A stretch of 33,049 nucleotides of DNA from an uncultured Clostridia bacterium (GCA_946041635.1 CAMGDG010000009.1:1-33049), one strand, 5' to 3'; counted from the stretch's first letter, positions 17,408 to 25,078 are shown. Made by a program: numbers and translations. The notes: generated from the sequence alone by a model not told the origin.

Positions 17408-17524
<117 letters not shown>

Positions 17525-17557
17525 TCACGAAATACCGTTTCCGTGAGTGCAAGAGGT

Positions 17558-17586
17558 ATTCTATCACCAATCGTTTAAAAATGCAA
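17558..17586 (-). promoter_or_regulatory. Promoter of the 5S rRNA gene
   Basis: Minus-strand TTGCAT (17581-17586), 17-base spacer, TAGAAT (17558-17563), with an A/T-rich tract just upstream resembling an UP element. Predicted start is about 25 bases before the mature 5S end. Confidence 0.75.
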
Positions 17587-17685
17587 GTGTTTTTTTCAAA
17601 AAATTTAATAAAAATCCAACTTCTTGCATTTTTACCAGTTTGATTGTCGCATTTCCCCGCTAAACCGTGGAAAATACACAAAACT

Positions 17686-17719
17686 GTCCTGCAAGATACA
17701 GCTTTTCACCTTGCAGGAC
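17686..17719 (-). terminator. Terminator of the 575-residue membrane protein gene
   Basis: A perfect 10-bp inverted repeat gtcctgcaag/cttgcaggac (17686-17695 and 17710-17719), followed on the minus strand by AGTTTTGTGTATTTT. It begins six bases after the gene. Confidence 0.75.
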
Positions 17720-17724
17720 GCTCT

Positions 17725-19452
17725 TTATTTCGCTTTTGACACATCCAGCACAACATACTCCTTGCCCTGATTGGGGTCAACAACGGTATAAACAACGGTT
17801 GTGTTGTTTATAAATGTAAGGTCCGCATGTACAGATGGGTTTTTGTCAACATATTTCGCATAATCCCCTGTTTCAAGGTTGAATATATGCACCTGATAAT
17901 CCAATAAGCTCTTAACCGTGCCAAGCATTACAAGATACTTTCCGTCAGGGCTTATCTCCATCATCTCGGCGCTCATTCTGTATCCCACCAGCGTTTTTTC
18001 CTCGCCGGTACGCATATTGTAAAGCTTTCCGTTGTCCTTATTGAGAATGTAATCGTCGGAGTGAAGATACTCTGACATTGTGCCGTAGAACGACTTTTGT
18101 ATTTCTTCCGTTTCGCCCGTTTTGCGAATCAAATCAAAACCTGTGTTTGTCTTTTTCATAAATATTACGGATTCGCCGTCGGTCAAAAAGAACTTTCCGT
18201 AAACATCGCTTGCAAAAACCTCTTCCTTATTTCCGTTTTTAACGAAAATATCCTGCTTGCCGCTGTCGGGACCGTATTCCCTTGATGAAAAGAACGGAAT
18301 TTGCAAGGTTTTTGAAACGTATCCCTGCGTGGGAAGCATACAGAAATCGGCAACACCTGCGCCGCTCATATCCATTGTGCGGTTTACTATGCTTAAAAAC
18401 CGCTCTGTTTTGCCACTCTGAATATCAACGGTAAAGCTTTCGGGCCAGAGAATTTCCTTTTGAGATAGGGCATTTTCGCTTGTGGTTGCAAGCAGCAACG
18501 CTTTCGAGTCCTGCCTGTATGCCTCGGGAAGATTTGTAAGCTTAAATATCATTTTGTCATAGAAATAAACGCCCTCGTGCTCGTCGGCACGGAAAAGACC
18601 TATTCCGAAAATCTTATCGCCAAGTTCAACATAATTGATTGTTACGGGCAAAACCTCATTGCCGAAGTCAATATCTGTTGTAATTGTTCCCGTGTGCGAC
18701 ACCTGCACCATTTTGTTGTCACGGTACTGATAATAGCAAAGCTTCATATCTGCCGTAAAGCCGTAAAACACATCGGGAATATCCGACTGAATAAGGTTTA
18801 CCACGCCCACACTGTCACGGGCTATCTGTATATCGGCTATTTTCGATTCGGCAGTATTCTGATCGGGCGGCGATACCTGCGGCTCTCTTGAAATGTAATA
18901 TTTATAGCCGAAATATCCTGCAATGAGAAGCACGGCAAGCAGAGCCACGCCGATTGTTGCAAAATCCTTTTTGGTCAGCGGCTCTCGGGGCTTTTTTTCC
19001 TTGACGGGCTTTTCCTTTTTTTCTTTGGGCTGTTTCGGCTCTTTGATTTTCTTTTCTTTTGGCGGCTTTTGCTGCTTTTCTTTTTTTGCCGCTGATTTTT
19101 TGTTCTTTTTTGTGTCTTTTCCGGGAGTGAACACTATTTCCTCGGTTACACGCCTTTTTTCGGCAGGAGCTTCTGCCGCTAAATCAAGGGAAGCCTCAAC
19201 AGAAGGCATAAAACTCTCTTGAAAAATTTCCTCGCTTTTTTCAGACTTTATAGGTTTCTTAATTTTTTTCTCTTTCGGAGGCTTGGGCTCTTTTACCTTT
19301 TTCTCCTTGGGCGGTTTAGGTTCTTTTACCTTTTTCTCCTTGGGCGGTTTGGGCTCCTTTACCTTTTTTACCTTTGTTTCTTCAAGGGGCGTTTCAACTG
19401 TTTCCGCATCAATTTTCTGATATTTATTATTGAGAGATTTTTCCTTGTCCAA
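17725..19452 (-). CDS. Membrane protein with Lys/Pro repeat arm and outside beta-rich domain
   Basis: Not a family I can name. With the TTG start at 19450-19452 it has 575 residues. Residues about 28-160 are a highly charged Lys/Pro/Glu arm with three exact KVKEPKPPKEK units and several degenerate copies. A single membrane helix follows (about 164-186), then some 390 residues outside the membrane containing short strand-like repeats and an SPDGKYLVML stretch (near 520) reminiscent of TolB/WD-type propeller blades. I choose TTG because GGGAGG lies seven bases before it and the predicted transcript starts near 19483, leaving the upstream ATG (19482) without a leader. Monocistronic, with its own promoter and terminator. 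A wall-associated sensor or scaffold is possible; no catalytic motif is seen. Confidence 0.75.
   Translation of the reverse strand: MDKEKSLNNKYQKIDAETVETPLEETKVKKVKEPKPPKEKKVKEPKPPKEKKVKEPKPPKEKKIKKPIKSEKSEEIFQESFMPSVEASLDLAAEAPAEKRRVTEEIVFTPGKDTKKNKKSAAKKEKQQKPPKEKKIKEPKQPKEKKEKPVKEKKPREPLTKKDFATIGVALLAVLLIAGYFGYKYYISREPQVSPPDQNTAESKIADIQIARDSVGVVNLIQSDIPDVFYGFTADMKLCYYQYRDNKMVQVSHTGTITTDIDFGNEVLPVTINYVELGDKIFGIGLFRADEHEGVYFYDKMIFKLTNLPEAYRQDSKALLLATTSENALSQKEILWPESFTVDIQSGKTERFLSIVNRTMDMSGAGVADFCMLPTQGYVSKTLQIPFFSSREYGPDSGKQDIFVKNGNKEEVFASDVYGKFFLTDGESVIFMKKTNTGFDLIRKTGETEEIQKSFYGTMSEYLHSDDYILNKDNGKLYNMRTGEEKTLVGYRMSAEMMEISPDGKYLVMLGTVKSLLDYQVHIFNLETGDYAKYVDKNPSVHADLTFINNTTVVYTVVDPNQGKEYVVLDVSKAK
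19270..19368 (-). repeat. 33-bp in-frame tandem repeat coding KVKEPKPPKEK
   Basis: Three near-identical 33-base units encode 11-residue blocks rich in Lys, Pro and Glu at the start of the 575-residue membrane protein. Boundaries are approximate. Copy number could vary by slippage without breaking the frame. Confidence 0.7.
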
Positions 19453-19489
19453 AACTATACCTCCCGAACAAAAATTTCGCATTTAGTAC

Positions 19490-19518
19490 ATTATACATTT
19501 TTTGCCCCCATATTGCAA
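19490..19518 (-). promoter_or_regulatory. Sigma-A-type promoter of the 575-residue protein gene
   Basis: Minus-strand TTGCAA (19513-19518), 17-base spacer, consensus TATAAT (19490-19495). Predicted start near 19483. Confidence 0.8.
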
Positions 19519-19570
19519 CATGAAAAACTTTGCAAATCGCCGCAGACGCTCAAATAATTGGCTGTGGTTG

Positions 19571-19616
19571 TTGATTTTTCAGACGCTTTGTGGTAACATA
19601 TAATTTAATATATAAT
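19571..19616 (+). promoter_or_regulatory. Promoter region of ahcY
   Basis: Two readings overlap: TTGATT (19571-19576)-17-TAACAT (19594-19599) with an extended TG, or TTGTGG (19588-19593)-17-TATAAT (19611-19616). The first leaves room for the ribosome site GGAG at 19621, so I prefer it. Confidence 0.6.
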
Positions 19617-19631
19617 GTACGGAGCGATAAA

Positions 19632-20876
19632 ATGAGTATTGTTCGTGATATTTCACTTTTCCCCTCAGGTCAGCAAAAAATCGACTGGGTAAAGGCGCAT
19701 ATGCCTGTTCTTTCAAGCATTGAGAGAGATTTCAGCCTTTCAAAACCCCTTAAAGGACTGCGTGTTGCGCTTTCAATCCATCTTGAAGCCAAAACCGCAT
19801 ATCTTTGCACGGTGCTCGCCGCAGGGGGAGCGGAAATGTATGTTACGGGCTCAAATCCCCTTTCAACACAGGACGATGTTGCCGCGGCCCTCGCTCACAA
19901 CGGGCTTAATGTTTTTGCCTGGTACAACGCAACGGCAAAGGAATACAAAGACCATTTAAAATGCGTTATTGAGGCAGAGCCCCATATCATTATTGATGAC
20001 GGCGGCGACCTTGTTAACCTTATACACAACGAATATCCGCAGTTTTTGCCCAATGTTCTGGGCGGCTGTGAGGAAACCACAACGGGAATTATCCGCCTTA
20101 TGTCCATGGCAAAGGACGGAGAGCTTAAATTCCCCATGATTGCCGTTAACAATGCAAAATGCAAGTATCTTTTTGATAACAGATACGGCACGGGGCAATC
20201 TGTGTGGGACGGTATCAACAGAACAACCAATCTTATTGTCGCAGGAAAAACGGTAGTTGTTGCAGGCTATGGCTGGTGCGGTAAGGGCGTTGCAATGCGT
20301 GCGAAGGCGCTGGGCGCACAGGTTGTTATTACCGAAATCGACCCCATAAAGGCGATGGAAGCGAGAATGGACGGCTTCTCCGTTGCAAAAATGGAGGAGG
20401 CGGCAAAAACAGGTGATTTCTTCGTTACCGTTACGGGGTGTAAAGATGTTATTACCGAAAAGTCCTTTAAAAATATGAAGGACGGCGCAATTCTTTGCAA
20501 CGCAGGTCACTTTAATGTGGAAATTAACCTGACAGAGCTTGAAAGGTTGGCGGTTAAAACAATACCGCAGAGAAATAATATAACGGGGTATGTGCTTCCC
20601 GACGGCAGAACCATAAGCGTTATTGCCGAGGGCAGGCTTGTGAATCTTGCGGCGGGCGACGGTCATCCCGCAGAAATTATGGATATGAGTTTTTCTATTC
20701 AGGCTCTCTGCGCGGAATACATTGTCAAAAACCGCGGTTCTCTCAAAATTTCGGTGAACGATGTTCCCGAGGAAATTGACAGAAAGGTAGCGTTGAGAAA
20801 GCTTCAGAGCTGGGGAACGCAGATTGACACTCTTACTCCGGAGCAGGAAAAGTACATCAACAGTTGGAATGTGTAG
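19632..20876 (+). CDS. ahcY: Adenosylhomocysteinase (short, archaeal/Thermotoga-like form)
   Basis: Hydrolyses S-adenosylhomocysteine to adenosine and homocysteine, clearing the by-product of SAM-dependent methylation. The NAD-binding motif GYGWCGKG is clear, and NAKCKYLFDNRYGTGQSVWDGI supplies the catalytic Lys/Asp and the hinge. The 414 residues are shorter than the roughly 430-470 of eukaryotic and proteobacterial forms and lack the C-terminal K-x-YRY tail, as in the archaeal and Thermotoga subgroup. Related enzymes in methanogens prefer S-inosylhomocysteine, so substrate could differ. The ATG at 19632 follows GGAG at seven bases; an upstream in-frame ATG (19590) falls within the promoter. 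The next gene starts one base after the stop. Confidence 0.93.
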   Translation: MSIVRDISLFPSGQQKIDWVKAHMPVLSSIERDFSLSKPLKGLRVALSIHLEAKTAYLCTVLAAGGAEMYVTGSNPLSTQDDVAAALAHNGLNVFAWYNATAKEYKDHLKCVIEAEPHIIIDDGGDLVNLIHNEYPQFLPNVLGGCEETTTGIIRLMSMAKDGELKFPMIAVNNAKCKYLFDNRYGTGQSVWDGINRTTNLIVAGKTVVVAGYGWCGKGVAMRAKALGAQVVITEIDPIKAMEARMDGFSVAKMEEAAKTGDFFVTVTGCKDVITEKSFKNMKDGAILCNAGHFNVEINLTELERLAVKTIPQRNNITGYVLPDGRTISVIAEGRLVNLAAGDGHPAEIMDMSFSIQALCAEYIVKNRGSLKISVNDVPEEIDRKVALRKLQSWGTQIDTLTPEQEKYINSWNV

Positions 20877-20877
20877 T

Positions 20878-21849
20878 ATGGAGAGCAATTATTTCAGATA
20901 TGTAAATCAAAAATGTCCCGTTTGCGACAAGCCTTTTTCCGGTGACGATGATATTGTTGTGTGTCCCGTTTGCGGAACGCCTCATCACCGTGACTGCTAT
21001 AAGAAAAACGGCGAATGTGCAAACAGCGACCGTCACCGTGACGGTTACCGTTGGGCACCCGAAGCCGTGAACAGTACCGCAGGGGAAAGTGAAAATCCTT
21101 TTCCTCCCTTTTCAAACGGAGCGGAAAGCCGTCAGGCTCCCCCGCCCTTTGCAGACGGTGCGCCTTACAATTCACAGCAGGCGTCATCTACCGTATTTTT
21201 CGGCAATCAGCCCAACCCCTTTGCGCTTTTTCCCAAAGAGATTGCCGACGGTGTTTTAACAGAGGAAGCCGCTGAATTCGTGCAGGTCAGCAGTTTTAAA
21301 TATGTTCAGAAATTCTTTTACAATAAATCGGGAAAGAAAACATGGAACTGGGCGGCGTTTTTCTTTGCGCCTTATTGGTTCTTCTACCGCAAGCTTCATA
21401 AGCTGGGTGCAATTTTCTTGGCAGTTCTGCTTTTGATTTCCGTCGGTCTTTCGCTGCCGTCTGCGGCTGTTAAATTTTCAAACGATATGAATACTTTTGT
21501 AAGAGAATACAGCAACGAAGCAACTGTCAGCGATGAAAATGCCGACGCGTATATAGAAGATATGACTTCTGACTTTAAAGCTGTTTTTGCAAACAACCCT
21601 GTCGGTTCTGCGATATATGCTGTTCAGGGATTACTTTTAATCGGACTTCATATTGCCGCCGCTTTGATTGCAGACAAGCAATATTATAAGTTTACGGTTA
21701 ATAAAATCCGCAAAATCAAAGAGGAAACATCAGACGAAAATCAGCGCAAGCTCTTGTATTTCAGGAGCGGAGGGCTTGCTGTTGCAATAACAATTGCGGT
21801 TTTGCTGGGAGTGGAGTTATTTACAACTGCCCTCAGCTTGCTGCTTTAA
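20878..21849 (+). CDS. RING-like zinc-binding membrane protein with DUF2628-type region
   Basis: A 323-residue protein with three regions. Residues 13-47 form a RING-like zinc site: CPVC (13-16), CPVC (29-32), HH (36-37), C40 and C47, close to the prokaryotic RING finger family 1 pattern. A Pro/Ser-rich linker follows. The C-terminal half (about 155-323) begins with SGKKTWNWAAFFFAPYWFFYRKL, typical of DUF2628-like membrane proteins, and has about three to four membrane helices. The ATG at 20878 comes one base after the ahcY stop, so translation is probably coupled; an earlier ATG in this frame lies inside ahcY. Partner and role are unknown. RING-like in sequence does not imply ubiquitin-type ligase activity. 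Confidence 0.8.
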   Translation: MESNYFRYVNQKCPVCDKPFSGDDDIVVCPVCGTPHHRDCYKKNGECANSDRHRDGYRWAPEAVNSTAGESENPFPPFSNGAESRQAPPPFADGAPYNSQQASSTVFFGNQPNPFALFPKEIADGVLTEEAAEFVQVSSFKYVQKFFYNKSGKKTWNWAAFFFAPYWFFYRKLHKLGAIFLAVLLLISVGLSLPSAAVKFSNDMNTFVREYSNEATVSDENADAYIEDMTSDFKAVFANNPVGSAIYAVQGLLLIGLHIAAALIADKQYYKFTVNKIRKIKEETSDENQRKLLYFRSGGLAVAITIAVLLGVELFTTALSLLL

Positions 21850-21876
21850 TAAAATATTCAGTACGGAGAGCTTACT

Positions 21877-22752
21877 ATGAAAATTACAAAAGCAATTATC
21901 CCCGCCGCAGGTCTCGGCACAAGAGTTTTGCCGGCTTCCAAAGCCGTGCCGAAGGAAATGCTCAATATTGTTGACAAGCCCGCAATTCAATATCTTGTTG
22001 AAGAAGCCGCAAAATCAGGCATTACCGATGTGCTTATTATTACAAATCGAGGCAAAGGAGTTATTGAGGATCACTTTGACCACGCTTATGAGCTTGAAGA
22101 CAAGTTAAGCAAAAATCCCGACAAAAAGGACCTTTACGATTCCGTTGTTGAATGTTCCCGTCTTTGCAACACTTATTTCCTCCGTCAAAAAGAAACGGGG
22201 GGCTTAGGTCACGCCGTTCTTTGTGCAAAGAATTTTGTGGGCGATGAGCCTTTCGCAATCCTTTACGGCGACGATGTGTTTATTTCCGACGGTGAGCCTG
22301 TTACAAAACAGCTTATTGACGCTTACGAAAAATACGGCAAGGGCGTTGTTGGAGTTAAAGAAGTTCCCGCAAAGGATGTTACGAAATACTGTTCCCTTGC
22401 GGTTGAGCCTATTGAAGACAGAGTTTTTAACTGCACGGATATGATTGAAAAACCGAAGCCGGAAGAAATTTTGTCAAACTATTCTATCCTCGGCCGTGTT
22501 GTAATGCCTGCGAAAATTTTTGAAATTCTTGAAAACACGCCGAAAGGCGCAGGCAATGAGCTGCAACTTACCGACGCTATGAAAACTCTTGCCCGAACCG
22601 ACGGCGTTATAGCCCTTGATTATTACGGTACCCGTTACGATATGGGCAATAAAATGGGCATTATGAAAGCAAACTGCGAGGTGGCTCTCAATCATCCCGA
22701 AATCGGCGAAGATTTCAAAGCATATATTAAAGAACTCGCAAAAACATTATAA
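21877..22752 (+). CDS. galU: UTP-glucose-1-phosphate uridylyltransferase
   Basis: Makes UDP-glucose from UTP and glucose-1-phosphate, for wall and capsule polysaccharides, glycolipids and glycan metabolism. Nucleotidyltransferase signatures: IPAAGLGTRVLPASKAVPKEML (about 8-29), VDKPAIQYLVEEA, ETGGLGHAVLCAK, FAILYGDDV and VGVKEVP. The 291-residue length is typical. GGAGAG precedes the ATG by six bases; it starts 27 bases after the RING-like gene and ends at a strong terminator. It shares the substrate glucose-1-phosphate with glycogen phosphorylase, encoded about 6 kb away. Confidence 0.96.
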   Translation: MKITKAIIPAAGLGTRVLPASKAVPKEMLNIVDKPAIQYLVEEAAKSGITDVLIITNRGKGVIEDHFDHAYELEDKLSKNPDKKDLYDSVVECSRLCNTYFLRQKETGGLGHAVLCAKNFVGDEPFAILYGDDVFISDGEPVTKQLIDAYEKYGKGVVGVKEVPAKDVTKYCSLAVEPIEDRVFNCTDMIEKPKPEEILSNYSILGRVVMPAKIFEILENTPKGAGNELQLTDAMKTLARTDGVIALDYYGTRYDMGNKMGIMKANCEVALNHPEIGEDFKAYIKELAKTL

Positions 22753-22766
22753 GTTAAAATAATTTT

Positions 22767-22805
22767 AAACGCAGAACAGCAAAAACTGTTCTGCGTTTTG
22801 TTTTT
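22767..22805 (+). terminator. Intrinsic terminator of galU
   Basis: A perfect 13-bp stem (22767-22779 with 22786-22798, loop caaaaa) followed by tgttttt. Confidence 0.92.
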
Positions 22806-22836
22806 ATGAAGTTTCCAATGAATAATTATATGTATC

Positions 22837-22864
22837 TTGTAGGGGACGATGCCTTCATCGTCCC
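22837..22864 (+). repeat. Palindromic repeat unit B1 (GACGATG stem)
   Basis: TTGTAGGG head merging into a 9-bp perfect stem gggacgatg/catcgtccc (22843-22851 and 22856-22864, loop cctt), then gcaaaa. Same subtype as A1 in the opposite orientation. Confidence 0.75.
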
Positions 22865-22894
22865 GCAAAAATCACACCAAAACCCACGGCATGC

Positions 22895-22938
22895 TTGTAG
22901 GGTAGGGTTTCTGCGCCCGCCCGTTGATTTTACTGTCA
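22895..22938 (+). repeat. Degenerate palindromic repeat unit B2
   Basis: TTGTAGGG head, then an imperfect stem-loop ending cgcccgcccg and the same tail tttactgt found in unit D2. It looks like a decayed left half of the C2/D2-type element. Confidence 0.65.
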
Positions 22939-22946
22939 ACCGGTAA

Positions 22947-22989
22947 CTCCCTCAGTCGGCTTAGCCGACAGCTCCCTCAAAGAGGGAGC
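22947..22989 (+). repeat. Two-hairpin repeat B3 (CTCCCTCAGTC type)
   Basis: A perfect arm GTCGGC-tta-GCCGAC (22955-22960, 22964-22969) is followed directly by GCTCCCTC-aaa-GAGGGAGC (22971-22978, 22982-22989). Its sequence is unrelated to the TTGTAGGG units. I recall very similar ctccctcagtc...gagggagc repeats in other Clostridia genomes; this is memory, not a search. Confidence 0.65.
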
Positions 22990-23011
22990 GGAATGGGTTG
23001 CGATGCTGCCG

Positions 23012-23875
23012 TTATTCCTGTGGGGTGAGTCCGGTTAATTCCGTAAAGGCGGGCAACTCATAACTTGGAAAATAAATTCCCCACGACTCACCGTTGTGCA
23101 AAACTTCGAGTATGTAATAGGGTTTAAAGTGCACACAACCATAGTCGTCAACCCCTAACTTATACTCTTTATATTTTCCTTTTTTCGGGTCTTCCTCTTT
23201 ATTCCAACCCAAAGCGCTTATATGTTTGTTCTCCTTATGAATAGCCTTTAAAGATGACAACGGGAACGCGTATTTATTCTCTAAATCCGCAAGTATCAGT
23301 TTATCGTTTTCAATAAACGCTTTGAATTCAACATTAATATACGGCGTCGAGTTAAACCCTGTTTCTTTTGCTTTCGGCTCGCCGTTTTTTATTTTATATG
23401 TAAAGGCTAATATATCAACGGTTTCAGTGTTGTCGGGCACATCTAATTCGGAATATATGCCTTCGCTGACTGATTCAATTTTTCTTACTACATTTTCGCC
23501 CGTATCTGTATTAAGTGTTTCTTTTTGCTTCTTTACGCTTAAAATTTTAAGAATTGCCCAAGTAACAAGACAAGTGCCGCAAACCCAGAACAACCACGGT
23601 GCGTTCTGATAACACTGTGAAATAGTAATATCCGACCACGCTCTCATAATTCCTGATAAACACAACACACCTGCCACTCCGCACACGCCCTGAATTATGC
23701 GTAACGGTAACGGTATTTTTGATTCTTCAACTAAACCGAATGCGTCTTCCTGTGCATTTTCAAGGGTTTGCTTTTGTATTTGTGACACCGTTTTTACTAT
23801 AAATTCTTCCCCGTTAAACTTTTCATTTTTCTTATTCTCTGTAATATCAATACCAATAAACGGCTTCATTTTCAC
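23012..23875 (-). CDS. Orphan two-TM protein of unknown function
   Basis: A 287-residue protein with no family I can name. A polar N-terminus (1-54) precedes two membrane helices (about 57-77 and 93-113). A large soluble domain follows (about 120-287), rich in beta-type segments (TPYINVEFKAFIENDKLILADL, YYILEVLHNGESWGIYFPSYE). Both long ends should be cytoplasmic. The ATG follows GGATGGG with a short gap. It stands alone, with repeat islands immediately on both sides, and no good promoter pair is visible upstream. Its lysine-rich, AT-rich coding differs somewhat from neighbouring housekeeping genes, which could indicate recent acquisition; this is a reading by eye only. Confidence 0.65.
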   Translation of the reverse strand: MKMKPFIGIDITENKKNEKFNGEEFIVKTVSQIQKQTLENAQEDAFGLVEESKIPLPLRIIQGVCGVAGVLCLSGIMRAWSDITISQCYQNAPWLFWVCGTCLVTWAILKILSVKKQKETLNTDTGENVVRKIESVSEGIYSELDVPDNTETVDILAFTYKIKNGEPKAKETGFNSTPYINVEFKAFIENDKLILADLENKYAFPLSSLKAIHKENKHISALGWNKEEDPKKGKYKEYKLGVDDYGCVHFKPYYILEVLHNGESWGIYFPSYELPAFTELTGLTPQE

Positions 23876-23949
23876 CCATCCTTTATATTAAATTCAGCGA
23901 GGTCAAAGGGGTCTGCCGCAAAAAAATCATATCAAACCCAATGCCATAT

Positions 23950-23978
23950 TTGTAGGGTGCGACGACCTCGGCGCACCG
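23950..23978 (+). repeat. Palindromic repeat unit C1 (GTGCG stem)
   Basis: A 29-base unit identical to the left part of A2 (9719-9747), 14 kb away. TTGTAGGG head and GGTGCG/CGCACC stem. Confidence 0.8.
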
Positions 23979-24010
23979 AAAAAAATGAATAATGTTTCCA
24001 ACCTGTGATG

Positions 24011-24075
24011 TTGTAGGGGCGGGGCTTATGTTCCCGCCCAGAATTTTTATGTGATTTTGCGGCGGGGGCAAGCCC
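24011..24075 (+). repeat. Composite inverted repeat element C2 (GCGGG stems)
   Basis: Starts TTGTAGGGGCGGG and ends CCCGCCCTACC, so its two ends are inverted copies. Each end holds its own hairpin (GGGCGGG/CCCGCCC type and GGCGGGGGC-aa-GCCCCCGCC), separated by about 25 AT-rich bases. It is the same design as D2. Confidence 0.8.
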
Positions 24076-24115
24076 CCGCCCTACCTTGCTTATTTTGATT
24101 TTATGAAATTTCACA

Positions 24116-24142
24116 GGGTGGGCACAAAGACCCACCCCTACA
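24116..24142 (-). repeat. Palindromic repeat unit C3 (GTGGG stem)
   Basis: A 7-bp stem GGGTGGG/CCCACCC (24116-24122, 24131-24137) followed by ctaca, i.e. the TGTAGGGG head in minus orientation. It lies 24 bases beyond the Band-7 gene stop and might double as a 3'-end hairpin. Confidence 0.7.
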
Positions 24143-24165
24143 TTCACATTACGGTTTTACGGCAA

Positions 24166-25059
24166 TCAATCCTTCTTCGCCAATTCGGTTAATGAGGTTG
24201 CAAGACCTGCAATTCCCTGAATTTCCGAGGGGATTATTATCTTTGTTGCTTTGCCGTCGGCGGCTTTCTGGAAGGCTTCGAGAGCCTTTATGCTGATAAC
24301 CTCTTGGCTGGGGTTAACCTTGTTAATCATCTCAATACCGGCGGCGGTTGCCTGCTGGATTTTGAGAATTGCCTCAGCCTCACCCTCTGCCTCACGGATT
24401 TTAGACTCTCTTACAGCCTCGGCACGGAGAATTGCAGACTCCTTTTCACCCTCGGCTACAAGGATTGCGGACTTCTTTTCGCCCTCTGCCTGCAAAATCT
24501 TTTCACGGCGCTCACGCTCCGCTTTCATCTGCTTTTCCATGGAGTCCTGAATTTCTTTGGGAGGCATAATGTTTTTAAGCTCAACACGGTTAATTTTAAT
24601 ACCCCATGCGTCCGTTGCCTCATCAAGAACCTGTGTAATCTGTGAATTGATTGTATCTCTTGAAGTAAGGGTTGCGTCAAGTTCCATATCACCGATAATG
24701 TTACGGAGTGTTGTTGCGGTGAGGTTTTCAATAGCCATCATGGGGCGCTCAACGCCGTAGGTATAAAGCTTGGGGTCAACAATGCGATAGAATACAACCG
24801 TATCAATCTGCATTGTAACATTATCCTTTGTGATAACGGGCTGGGGCGGAAAATCCACAACAGCCTCTTTTAAACTTACTCTTTTAGCAACTCTGTCGAT
24901 AATCGGGATTTTTACATGCAAGCCTGTTTCCCATGTTGTATGGTATGAGCCGAGACGCTCAATAACAAAGGCGTTTGCCTGAGGTACTATGCGTACATTT
25001 GCCACGATAATTGCAATAAGTATTACTGCGATGATGATAGGGATAATTAAGAATTCCAT
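24166..25059 (-). CDS. SPFH/Band-7 (stomatin/QmcA-like) membrane protein
   Basis: A 297-residue prohibitin-homology protein that typically oligomerises at functional membrane microdomains. An N-terminal helix (about 3-21) is followed by the Band-7 domain (VRIVPQANAFVIERLGSYHTTWETGLHVKIP...RVSLKEAVVDFPPQPVITKDNV), and then the usual Ala/Glu-rich helical stretch (about 185-240, EGEKKSAILVAEGEKESAILRAEA). The paired NfeD-like gene lies 19 bases upstream, the standard arrangement for slipin/NfeD pairs. Third gene of the DUF1836-nfeD-band7 cluster. Partner proteins and physiological role remain uncertain. Confidence 0.93.
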   Translation of the reverse strand: MEFLIIPIIIAVILIAIIVANVRIVPQANAFVIERLGSYHTTWETGLHVKIPIIDRVAKRVSLKEAVVDFPPQPVITKDNVTMQIDTVVFYRIVDPKLYTYGVERPMMAIENLTATTLRNIIGDMELDATLTSRDTINSQITQVLDEATDAWGIKINRVELKNIMPPKEIQDSMEKQMKAERERREKILQAEGEKKSAILVAEGEKESAILRAEAVRESKIREAEGEAEAILKIQQATAAGIEMINKVNPSQEVISIKALEAFQKAADGKATKIIIPSEIQGIAGLATSLTELAKKD

Positions 25060-25078
25060 AAAATTTTCTCCTTTTTAA

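Noticed and set aside
19270-19368. CRISPR-like short repeats
   Set aside because: The 33-bp units are contiguous, have no spacers, and code in frame for KVKEPKPPKEK.
19219-19557. Leu/Phe-rich hydrophobic frame on + opposite the Lys/Pro arm
   Set aside because: Antisense of lysine-rich repeats automatically gives Phe/Leu; not a membrane gene.
19571-19631. SAH riboswitch upstream of ahcY
   Set aside because: The leader after the promoter is far too short and no matching structure is visible.
19956-20888. Long open frame (310 codons) antisense to ahcY
   Set aside because: It lies entirely opposite a clearly conserved gene, has no ribosome site, and its composition is that of a reversed coding strand.
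22837-22989. CRISPR or integron-type array in the repeat island
   Set aside because: Units are few, irregularly spaced, of mixed orientation and different stems, with no cas or integrase gene nearby.
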